Origin: Candidatus Peregrinibacteria bacterium
GTDB lineage: Bacteria; Patescibacteriota; Gracilibacteria; Peribacterales; Peribacteraceae
Assembly: GCA_016866815.1 (NCBI GenBank)
Contig: VGKZ01000067.1
Span: 1 to 6,238 of the forward strand
DNA length: 6,238 bases
Direction of reading: 5' to 3'
Shown in pieces: positions 1-5,887 of the stretch. The position numbers and the translations under genes are program-made. The notes beneath the pieces were generated by a model, which was given only the letters and a program-made list of their open reading frames with translations, had not been told where the DNA came from and made no database searches. Each line of letters opens with the position of its first letter. Positions within the stretch are counted from its first letter, which is position 1.

Positions 1-977
1 ATGATGTCTGCGTCCGCAGCGGCGATGATGCCGCCGTGGTTATCGGCATGCAGACGGATCATATGCAGACTGCGTTTGTAGAGATCGGTAACGGCTGCAT
101 GCAGGCTGCCGAAATTCTGCGTGTTCTTGTTCACCCAGCTCTTCCAGTAGTTGTGGCAGTTCCGCTGCAGGCGTTCCTGGCCTTCGCGCAGGATGAACTG
201 CTGCAGATCGACGACATCATCCAGGGTTTTCCCGAGGCACAGCCACATGGTCACTTCCGTCTTCTCCGTGGTACCGACCGTGCAGCGTATGCCGACGGTG
301 GAATCCACCGATCCCTGATCAACGACGGTGTTGCTCAGATTGCCGTCCTCAGCGTCCCGCCATGTTCCTTCGAGTCCGCGGTATTCGGATTTGCCGACGC
401 TGTAGCTCGAAATGCCGCTACTGCGGATCTTGTCTTTGCTGTGCAACACAGACTCGTAACCCTGCAGCGGCTTTTCCGACACACAGACGACCGGCTTGCT
501 GGTCTCTCCTCCGACGAGGAAGTACCGCGTTTGCCGGTAGTGAATGACAGAGTTCGTGAACGGTTCGTAGAAGGCCGTGTCTTTCTGCTTGTCCCCGTAA
601 ATGTGCAGATCATGGTTGAAGAACACCTGTACTTCTTTTTCTTTGCCGTCTGTCGATCGCAACAGGAAGTGTCGGACGAGGATGTTGCGAACGGGATGCA
701 CGTAGTCCTGTGCTTCGATTTCGATACCGAGTTCGTCATTGCGGAGCACGGAGTTTCCGACGAGTGATTCGGGTCGGTACCGCGCGTCAATCTTCCAACT
801 CGGATGATCGAACCAGCGGATACCCTTTCCCTGAATGAACACCCCTGTCCGGTGCTTATCGCCGTACGACGTATGATCCTCCATGCCGACGTACGGGAAG
901 TACAGATCACGCATCTGGAGCGTTGCGTCGAACGTCGCGAGGACGGAGCCGTTGCCGAGGATGAGAGAGCGGGGCAT
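1..977 (-). CDS. GH15 glucoamylase-like glycoside hydrolase, N-terminal part (3' end outside window)
   Basis: The frame is open from an ATG at 977 to the window edge, giving 325 codons with no stop. The protein starts MPRSLILGNGSVLATFD and continues with RDLYFPYVG (residues 23-31), the hallmark opening of the beta-sandwich N-terminal domain of bacterial and archaeal GH15 enzymes. Residues 302-325 (RSLHMIRLHADNHGGIIAAA and on) match the first helices of the (alpha/alpha)6 catalytic barrel. GH15 members release glucose from non-reducing ends of alpha-glucans or act on trehalose. The catalytic glutamates lie beyond the window, so activity and exact specificity cannot be judged. There is no signal peptide, so the enzyme is probably cytoplasmic. 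It follows the GH57 gene after a 42-base spacer made mostly of heptamer repeats, probably in one operon with GH57 and the GT4 gene. No Shine-Dalgarno sequence precedes the ATG. An opposite-strand ORF over 36-767 is a shadow of this gene. Confidence 0.9.
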   Translation of the reverse strand, partial: MPRSLILGNGSVLATFDATLQMRDLYFPYVGMEDHTSYGDKHRTGVFIQGKGIRWFDHPSWKIDARYRPESLVGNSVLRNDELGIEIEAQDYVHPVRNILVRHFLLRSTDGKEKEVQVFFNHDLHIYGDKQKDTAFYEPFTNSVIHYRQTRYFLVGGETSKPVVCVSEKPLQGYESVLHSKDKIRSSGISSYSVGKSEYRGLEGTWRDAEDGNLSNTVVDQGSVDSTVGIRCTVGTTEKTEVTMWLCLGKTLDDVVDLQQFILREGQERLQRNCHNYWKSWVNKNTQNFGSLHAAVTDLYKRSLHMIRLHADNHGGIIAAADADI

Positions 978-992
978 GGGTGGTTATTGAGT

Positions 993-1034
993 GATTCGGG
1001 ATTCGTTATTCGTGATTCGTTATTCGTGATTCGT
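993..1034. repeat. Heptamer tandem array, six 7-base units (KATTCGK)
   Basis: On the plus strand six consecutive 7-base units can be read in perfect phase: GATTCGG, GATTCGT, TATTCGT, GATTCGT, TATTCGT, GATTCGT. The middle part is thus also two exact copies of a 14-mer. The array fills most of the spacer between GH57 and GH15. It runs into the GH57 gene, supplying its TAA stop (1022-1020) and the last four sense codons (Thr-Asn-His-Glu, 1034-1023). More degenerate copies (TTATTGAGT) continue to about 983. Because 7 is not a multiple of 3, successive units shift reading frame. Confidence 0.9.
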
Positions 1035-2183
1035 GAGGCGGTATCGCAGGTCGTGCATTGCATGGGAAAATCTCCGATAGGCTTCGTACGGGCTTTCGTA
1101 GGGGGAGAAGTACTTGTGGACGTCGCCGTCGCTCCAGTACTTCGTGCACATGTAGTACAAGTGATCGGAAATCTGCAGTTTCCTCCAGAGTTCCAGCACT
1201 GCGGGATCACCGAGTGCTTTTACGGCTGTTTCGAGTTCGTAGAGCGATGTGAATGACGCATTCTGAATCGCATTTCCTTTCCACGCAGAGAGGTCACGTT
1301 CGCGGTCGGCCCAGGAAATTGGTGCGTGGACGTCGTACGTTTCCTCGTTTTTTTGCTTACGCCATCTGCGAATAACTTCCGACGGTGTTTCGCACCGGAT
1401 GCCGCGTTCCTGCCAAATGCGTGAAAGCGTTGCGAGGAATTCGAAAATCCCGGTGTCCGCCCACTGGTGTTCACCGAATGTTTCGTAGTCCATGAAGAGA
1501 TTGACGCTGTGGCCGCCGCTGCGCTGCACCCAGTCGGTGAATGTCTCTGCATTCAGCGGATATCCGTTCCAGGATCGATCGGAGAAGCGGAAGGCGACGT
1601 CGTCGCTCAGGCGGTAGTTTTTCAGGAGGACGTGGATGTTCTGTGAACGACGGATGGGCGGGCGGTTCCTGCGGATGATGGTTTCCTGTTCTGCAGGAAT
1701 CCGGAATTTCGGTGGAACAAACGGGTGATTGGGACTGCGTCCGGCAAGCAGTCCGTCCACACCTTCCGCCAGGATACCGGTGAATCCCATGAGTCTCGCG
1801 AGGTGCGCGATGTGATTGGAGTAGATCAATTCTGTATTGCGGAAGACCGACGGTGTCTGTCCGAAGAGCTCTTCGATCGTCTGCACATGCTTTTTCACCT
1901 GCTGACAGTATTCCTCCGGAGAGGCGAGCGAGCTCAGGGAGTGGTAGTACGTCTCTGCGAGGAATTCGACTTTGCCGGTATCTGCAAGACGTTGGAATGA
2001 TTCCAGAACATCCGGGCCGTACGTGCGGCACTGGTCCAGGAAGACTCCTGAGATGCTGTAGCTTATGCGGAAATCCGGATAGGTATTGAGCAATCCGAGC
2101 ATCAGCGCATTCGCAGGCAGATAGCACTTCTCCGCTACTTTTCGGAAGATGGAGCGGTTGTTCGCTTCATCGAAGTAGTCCAC
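1020..2183 (-). CDS. GH57 alpha-amylase-like glycoside hydrolase (start uncertain)
   Basis: Retaining GH57 hydrolase, 387 residues from the first usable start (GTG at 2183), probably acting on internal alpha-1,4 links of cytoplasmic glucan. Family motifs in order are KVEFLAETYYHS (71-82), VFRNTELIYSN (113-123, with E118 the expected nucleophile) and LFMDYETFGEHQW (229-241, with D232 the expected acid/base). These are followed by NYRLSDD-type and C-terminal helical segments typical of the clade. The first conserved motif, FQVHQPYRL, lies upstream of this GTG in the same frame (2246-2220), so the GTG product would lack the first barrel strand and its histidine. The true start must be further upstream, at or near 2261, where no ATG, GTG or TTG exists. 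Residues about 151-182 are longer and more basic than I expect for this region of the family. The stop TAA lies inside a heptamer array. The gene is in the same frame as the preceding GT4 gene. Confidence 0.9.
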   Translation of the reverse strand: MDYFDEANNRSIFRKVAEKCYLPANALMLGLLNTYPDFRISYSISGVFLDQCRTYGPDVLESFQRLADTGKVEFLAETYYHSLSSLASPEEYCQQVKKHVQTIEELFGQTPSVFRNTELIYSNHIAHLARLMGFTGILAEGVDGLLAGRSPNHPFVPPKFRIPAEQETIIRRNRPPIRRSQNIHVLLKNYRLSDDVAFRFSDRSWNGYPLNAETFTDWVQRSGGHSVNLFMDYETFGEHQWADTGIFEFLATLSRIWQERGIRCETPSEVIRRWRKQKNEETYDVHAPISWADRERDLSAWKGNAIQNASFTSLYELETAVKALGDPAVLELWRKLQISDHLYYMCTKYWSDGDVHKYFSPYESPYEAYRRFSHAMHDLRYRLTNHE

Positions 2184-2321
2184 GTCCGCCGTGCCGATTT
2201 CCGTGATGCGGAGATCGCGGAGACGGTAGGGCTGGTGGACCTGAAAGTAGAGGCAGACGGAGGGGCCGGAGGCTGGTGATCGGTTTTTGGCTATTGGTAT
2301 TTTGGTGATGGGAGTAGGTTC
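2184..2321 (-). other. In-frame 5' extension of GH57 without a canonical start codon
   Basis: Reading on the minus strand from the codon after the GT4 stop (TGA, 2324-2322), the GH57 frame is open through 46 codons to the GTG at 2183. The 26 codons nearest the GTG (2261-2184) encode SVCLYFQVHQPYRLRDL and on to GTAD, which is the conserved GH57 N-terminus including the HQP motif, so they are genuine coding sequence. The remaining 20 codons upstream (ITKIPIAKNRSPASGP region) look like translated heptamer repeat. The stretch contains no ATG, GTG or TTG; the nearest alternatives are ATC (2309) and ATA (2300, 2294). Possible explanations are a non-AUG start, read-through of the GT4 TGA giving a GT4-GH57 fusion, or a start codon lost to repeat expansion or sequence error. 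Confidence 0.75.
2268..2317. repeat. Degenerate heptamer array (GGTNATT-like) between GT4 and GH57
   Basis: On the plus strand the spacer divides into GGAGGCT, GGTGATC, GGTTTTT, GGCTATT, GGTATTTT, GGTGATG and GGAGTAG. All are 7 bases long except one of 8, and each begins with GG. The array starts a few bases after the GT4 stop and ends a few bases before the conserved GH57 coding sequence, so it occupies the place where the GH57 ribosome binding site and start codon should be. It is more diverged than the two other heptamer arrays in the window. Confidence 0.65.
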
Positions 2322-3545
2322 TCAGGCTGTCAGGTTGTTCGAGAGCGTGCGTTCGTAAATCGATTTCACGATGCCTGCCTGGTTTGCCCACGTGAGCGAT
2401 GCGAGATCATTGCGGATTTCCGAGCGCAACTGATGGGCGAGATGATCATCTCTGAGAATCGTGAGAACGCAATCGGCCATTTTATGCGTGTCCCAGAAGT
2501 CCACCTTGAATGCGTGGTTGAGCACTTCTCCTGCACCGGATTGCCGCGAGAGGATGACGGGTGTTCCGTAGGAGGCTGCCTCCAGAGCGACGAGGCCGAA
2601 TGGTTCGCTCAATGATGGCATCACGAAGCAATCAGCCTGTGCGTAGAGGGTTTTCGCTTCGTTGCTGTCGACTTTTCCTGCGAAGATGACGCACCGTTCC
2701 AGTCCGAGTGCAATGCTTTTTTCCACCAGTTCTCCCACCATGGAGCCGCTGCCGGCGATGACGAATTCCACGTCCGGTCGTATGCGGTGCACTTCCGCCG
2801 CCATGGCGAGGAATTGATGGATGCCTTTCTGGATGGCCAGGCGTCCGAGAAAGAGCACCATCGGCAGTTTTCTCCTCGGCACGCTCCAGCGGACTGAGTC
2901 CGGCAGGTTGCAGAAGTCTTCGGCGTTGCCGTTATGGACTACGGATACCTTCTCCGCGGGAACGCCGTAGTGCCGGACGAGAATGCCTTTGGTGTAATTG
3001 CTGACGGCGATGATGCGGTCTGCTGCAGCGAAGCCGCGGCGTTCACGATCGTAGATCCACATATTCGGACGGAAGTTCGTGCGGTCGAGTTCCGTTGCAT
3101 GGATGTGCGCAACGAGCGGACGTCTGTGGAACGCTTTCGCGCGGATACCTGCGTCGTAGGTCATCCAGTCATGGCAGTGGATGATGTCGGGTGCAGTGTT
3201 CTTTGTCATTTCCACCGCGGAGGCGGTGAAGTACTCGATCGACTGGCCGAGATCTTCTCCGTAGATATCGCGAACGTCGGCCGGCAGCTTATGGACGCGC
3301 CACGCGTAATCATCCTCCGAATCGTACGGTGTGAGGCGACTTGCGATCTTGATCGAATGAAATGTCGTCTCGGTGGGGGAGAGGAATGACACACCTTCGT
3401 CCGTACTTCCGGCGTGGGGGAGAGCGAGGGTGATTTTGATGTCGAGCTTCAGTAACCCCCTCACCAATCCACGGCACGCGACACCGAGTCCGCCGAGATG
3501 GAGCGGCGGATATTCCCATCCGAACATGAGTGCATGCAATGACAT
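2322..3545 (-). CDS. GT4-family glycosyltransferase, glycogen/starch synthase-like
   Basis: A complete 407-residue GT-B fold glycosyltransferase. The N-terminal domain opens MSLHALMFGWEYPPLHLGGL; the GGLG loop (18-21) is the usual acceptor/nucleotide loop of glycogen synthases and their GT4 relatives. It also has IIHCHDWMT (121-129). The C-terminal nucleotide-sugar domain carries FLGRLAIQKG (232-241, with R235 and K240 the expected phosphate contacts) and the EX7E motif in SEPFGLVALEA (E314 and E322). There is no signal peptide or membrane segment, so it is cytoplasmic. Its neighbours GH57 and GH15 suggest that it elongates alpha-1,4-glucan from a nucleotide-glucose donor, but related GT4 enzymes also make sucrose, trehalose or cell-surface glycans, so donor and product are inferred. 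The ATG at 3545 is preceded by an A-rich stretch without a Shine-Dalgarno sequence. It is probably the first gene of its transcript. The stop is TGA. Confidence 0.9.
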   Translation of the reverse strand: MSLHALMFGWEYPPLHLGGLGVACRGLVRGLLKLDIKITLALPHAGSTDEGVSFLSPTETTFHSIKIASRLTPYDSEDDYAWRVHKLPADVRDIYGEDLGQSIEYFTASAVEMTKNTAPDIIHCHDWMTYDAGIRAKAFHRRPLVAHIHATELDRTNFRPNMWIYDRERRGFAAADRIIAVSNYTKGILVRHYGVPAEKVSVVHNGNAEDFCNLPDSVRWSVPRRKLPMVLFLGRLAIQKGIHQFLAMAAEVHRIRPDVEFVIAGSGSMVGELVEKSIALGLERCVIFAGKVDSNEAKTLYAQADCFVMPSLSEPFGLVALEAASYGTPVILSRQSGAGEVLNHAFKVDFWDTHKMADCVLTILRDDHLAHQLRSEIRNDLASLTWANQAGIVKSIYERTLSNNLTA

Positions 3546-3782
3546 TGTTGTTTTTTTGTGTCAAATCCGCGTCCTGCGGCGAAAATATCAGGACATTATA
3601 GCACCTTTTGGATTTTCAGGTAGTGCAGAGATGTTGCATCAGCGTTGAATTCATAGTGTGATATCACCTTTGTTTTGAAAGGCAATATTTCCCTGCTTTG
3701 CGAAATCGGCGGCAATCTTTCTGTCGTATTCGCAGGACGTTGAAAAGATGCAGTTTCCGGCGACTCTGGTACGAATACTCTT
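3546..3782. other. Intergenic region between the two gene groups
   Basis: A 237-base gap, the only long spacer in the window and more A+T-rich than the genes around it. It holds the GT4 promoter. A 9-base inverted pair (CGTCCTGCG at 3570-3578 and its complement at 3731-3739) lies on either side of that promoter. No convincing rho-independent terminator was found for the upstream group: the best hairpin (CCTTT-loop-AAAGG on the minus strand, about 3670-3690) has no U-tract. Two minus-strand frames remain open for 40-75 codons past the kinase stop, but neither has a credible start or a recognisable domain. Confidence 0.6.
3595..3603 (-). promoter_or_regulatory. Extended -10 promoter for the GT4-GH57-GH15 group
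   Basis: On the minus strand the sequence reads TGC-TATAAT: a perfect -10 hexamer (3600-3595) with the TGn extension. No good -35 hexamer sits 16-18 bases upstream, which fits an extended -10 promoter. The likely transcription start is the A at about 3588, giving a leader of about 43 bases before the GT4 ATG at 3545. The leader is A-rich next to the start codon and shows no Shine-Dalgarno sequence. Confidence 0.6.
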
Positions 3783-4709
3783 TCACTGAGCCGGTTCCTC
3801 GGCGTACTTGAGGACGTGTCCCTTTAAGTGTTCGAAGACCGTCTCGAGATGATCGTTGACGATGATGTGGTCGAAGAGTTCCTGACGCTCTTCGAAGAAG
3901 GTGAGATCTTCTTTCGCGTTTCTCATGCGGTCCTCTATCTCCGGCTCGGTATCCCTGCCACGACTGCGGAGTCTGTGCAGGAGCGAGGAGAGCATCTGCC
4001 GCTTGCTCTTGCCCGGGGGCAGAAGTCCGAACGACAGGATGGAGCGCCGGCCGAAGTGTGAAGCGAGACCCTGCAGCAGGTGCATCTCGGTAATCACGAC
4101 AGGAATTTTTCCCTTGGACCAGATCTTCTCGATGTCTTTCGCACGGTAGCCGTAGGAACGTTTTTCAGAAGCGGAAGGAATATGAGTGACAGCGACGATT
4201 TCCCCGGCCTTTTCCAGATCTGCGAATGCCTCTGCTGTCACATAGGTGTACTCATCAGCATCACCCTCTTTCGCTTCACGTGTGGTGAGGATGGGTACAC
4301 GCTCGACGAATTCACCAGCGCGCGTGGAGAGCACGAGACTCACGGTCGTTTTGCCGACGCCAGACGGTCCCGTGAGTGCGATGATGTAACCGCGGAATTC
4401 TTCCTTTGCAGGTACGTCCGAGAGAATCTCATAGGCGACGTCATACCGGCGTAATCCTTCCTTGTTCACGGCGATGAGACGCATTTTCGGGGCGACGTGC
4501 ATGCCGATGGCAATCGATGCCGGTTCGGCCGAAAGCAGTCTGCCCATGACGCGGGTGCCGTCTTCCAGTGCGATCAGGCCGATGGTATAGGGTTGCGTGC
4601 CGAAACCTTCGGGTGGATGCCGGACTGTGGTGAATGAGACGATCGTTCCGTTCTGGATACGGCGGTTGCGTACGTTCTGTGCGCGGTGGAGTGTGGCGGG
4701 ATTCGTCAT
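3783..4709 (-). CDS. DUF35 OB-fold / guanylate-kinase-like fusion protein
   Basis: One uninterrupted 308-residue frame with two domains. Residues about 20-95 form a DUF35-type OB fold (GTIVSFTTVRHPPEGFG at 21-37, then a beta-rich segment). In archaea this acyl-CoA-associated protein bridges thiolase and HMG-CoA synthase and helps form their shared CoA site. The zinc ribbon that usually precedes the OB fold is missing: only about 20 residues come first, and the protein has no cysteine. Residues about 106-302 are guanylate-kinase-like, with P-loop GPSGVGKT (114-121), TTR (142-144), YGY (186-188), PP (231-232), an arginine-rich lid (RLRSRGRDTE, 246-255) and VND (284-286). The usual GMP-binding residues are altered, so the acceptor may not be GMP; a ribose-1,5-bisphosphokinase-like or unknown substrate is possible. 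The ATG overlaps the thiolase stop (ATGA), implying translational coupling. Domain calls are firm; the function of the fusion is unknown. Confidence 0.88.
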   Translation of the reverse strand: MTNPATLHRAQNVRNRRIQNGTIVSFTTVRHPPEGFGTQPYTIGLIALEDGTRVMGRLLSAEPASIAIGMHVAPKMRLIAVNKEGLRRYDVAYEILSDVPAKEEFRGYIIALTGPSGVGKTTVSLVLSTRAGEFVERVPILTTREAKEGDADEYTYVTAEAFADLEKAGEIVAVTHIPSASEKRSYGYRAKDIEKIWSKGKIPVVITEMHLLQGLASHFGRRSILSFGLLPPGKSKRQMLSSLLHRLRSRGRDTEPEIEDRMRNAKEDLTFFEERQELFDHIIVNDHLETVFEHLKGHVLKYAEEPAQ

Positions 4710-5812
4710 GCGTGCTCAAGAATGTGGACGCAGCAGGTGGCGCAGGCACCGCCGAAGTTCTGTGCGAGACCGTAACGCTTCTTCCCGGTGCGCAGTTGCT
4801 TACAGACGTCGCCGATCTGTTTCACACCCGTTGCAGCAACGGGATGACCGCAGGCTTTGAGGCCTCCTGTGCCGTTCACGGCGATATCCGGTTCCTGGCT
4901 GTAGAGAGAGATTCCTTCGCCGGGCGAAGCAAATCCCATATCTTCCAGGCTGATCAGAGCCGCAATCGAGAAGCAGTCGTGGAGTTCGACAACGGAGATA
5001 TCGGACGGGCGAAGTCCCGCATCAGCATAGGCACGTTCCGCAGCTTCGCGGCTGGCGGGGAATGATGTGATCGTCGGACGCTCCGTGATGCTGACGGCAT
5101 CAGTTGCGAGCGACGAGGCCGCGAGGCGGACATCACTCTTCGTCTTCGTCGAAAGAATAATCGCCGCGGCACCGTCGCTGACGGGAGAGCAGTCGAGGAG
5201 TCTCAATGGATCGGCAACGAGCGGGCTCTGGCCGATCTTTTCTGCCGGGATGGCGGTTCGAAATTGCGCGAATGGATTCAGCACGGCATTTGCATGATGC
5301 TTCGCACTGACCAGGTTGAGCTGCTCACGTGTGAGACCCCATTCGTGCATGTAGCGTGCCGTGATGAGTCCGAAAATGCCGGGGAATGTCAGCCCCGAAG
5401 GCGAGTCGAGATCTGCATCCGCGGCTCCCATAAGCCCTGCAGCGACAACTTCGTTCGTAGCATCCGTCATCTTTTCCGCGCCGATCACCAGCACCGTTTC
5501 CGCGCGACCGCTCTCAAGCAGGGCGCATGCGGTGTGTACGGCAACCGAACCCGAAGCACAGGCGGCTTCTGCACGAAGTGCCGGTGGCCGATGGGGAAGA
5601 AGCGATGCAGCGAGAGCACCCAGGTGTGCCTGTCCGGAAAGTCTTTCACCGAGCATATTGCCGACGATCACCGTATCGATATCGAGTGCGGTGCACCCGG
5701 CATCGTCAATCGCTTTCGCAATCGCTTCTGCCATCAAATCACGGAGGCTCATCGACCAGTGTTCGCCGAACTTCGTTTGACCGGAGCCGGTGAGGTAGAT
5801 GGAAGAAGGCAA
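4706..5812 (-). CDS. Acetyl-CoA C-acetyltransferase (thiolase), archaeal/SCP-x type
   Basis: A 368-residue thiolase-superfamily enzyme, a typical length for the archaeal/SCP-x-like group. The N-terminus (IYLTGSGQTKFGE) is characteristic. The nucleophilic cysteine is C85 in EAACASGSV. Catalytic histidines are H278 in VELHDCF and H323 in NGTGGLKACGHPVAATG; the C-terminal loop is QNFGGACATC. Placed between an archaeal-type HMG-CoA synthase and a DUF35 protein, it most likely makes acetoacetyl-CoA from two acetyl-CoA and passes it directly to the synthase, the first step of the mevalonate route to isoprenoids. The start is TTG at 5812: the next in-frame ATG (residue 21) would remove the first conserved strand. 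A C-rich heptamer array lies directly upstream, without a Shine-Dalgarno sequence. The TGA stop overlaps the next gene's ATG. Confidence 0.92.
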   Translation of the reverse strand: MPSSIYLTGSGQTKFGEHWSMSLRDLMAEAIAKAIDDAGCTALDIDTVIVGNMLGERLSGQAHLGALAASLLPHRPPALRAEAACASGSVAVHTACALLESGRAETVLVIGAEKMTDATNEVVAAGLMGAADADLDSPSGLTFPGIFGLITARYMHEWGLTREQLNLVSAKHHANAVLNPFAQFRTAIPAEKIGQSPLVADPLRLLDCSPVSDGAAAIILSTKTKSDVRLAASSLATDAVSITERPTITSFPASREAAERAYADAGLRPSDISVVELHDCFSIAALISLEDMGFASPGEGISLYSQEPDIAVNGTGGLKACGHPVAATGVKQIGDVCKQLRTGKKRYGLAQNFGGACATCCVHILEHA

Positions 5813-5820
5813 GGGTGAGG

Positions 5821-5887
5821 GCGTAGGGGGTAGGGGGTAGGGGGTAGGGTTAGGGCGTAGGGCGTAAGGCGTAGGGTTAGGGTTAGG
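5821..5887. repeat. G-rich heptamer array (GGGTAGG / GCGTAGG / GTTAGG) between HMG-CoA synthase and thiolase
   Basis: Read on the plus strand: GCGTAGG, three GGGTAGG, GTTAGG, GCGTAGG, GCGTAAG, GCGTAGG, and two GTTAGG. These ten contiguous units are 7,7,7,7,6,7,7,7,6 and 6 bases long. The array fills nearly the whole 70-base spacer. It extends into the end of the HMG-CoA synthase gene, whose TAA stop (5885-5883) comes from the last unit. Repeated G-runs of three to five with short loops give strong G-quadruplex potential on the plus (template) strand; the transcript is C-rich. Some units equal the TTAGGG telomere motif, but only by composition. Confidence 0.9.

Noticed and set aside
36..767. 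243-codon plus-strand ORF
   Set aside because: It lies antisense to the GH15 frame, whose protein matches the family motif by motif; the plus-strand translation has no recognisable domain.
335..1210. 291-codon minus-strand ORF across the GH57/GH15 junction
   Set aside because: Ser/Arg/Thr-rich out-of-frame translation running through the heptamer repeats; it conflicts with both real genes.
3559..3564. TTGACA on the minus strand as a -35 box
   Set aside because: It lies downstream of the TATAAT box and about 15 bases before the GT4 ATG, and has no matching -10.
3668..3692. CCTTT/AAAGG hairpin as a terminator for the mevalonate group
   Set aside because: Five-base A+T-rich stem with mismatched extension and no U-tract.
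3604..3782. Open frames continuing past the kinase stop (for example a run ending LHYLKIQKVL)
   Set aside because: No usable start codon, no recognised domain, A+T-rich, and one frame ends inside the -10 box; too weak to call a gene or pseudogene.
2322..4708. Recoded TGA (as in Gracilibacteria or Absconditabacteria)
   Set aside because: The thiolase TGA is part of an ATGA overlap with the next gene, TGA also ends the fusion gene at a natural domain end, and no TGA interrupts any recognised domain. TGA therefore acts as a stop.
5264..5818. Long plus-strand ORFs opposite thiolase
   Set aside because: Shadows of a high-G+C coding region; the thiolase frame carries all catalytic motifs.
5849..5887. 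Telomere-like TTAGGG repeats
   Set aside because: Only a few units match, mixed with GCGTAGG and GGGTAGG, and they sit between two operon genes; this is a degenerate heptamer array, not a telomere.
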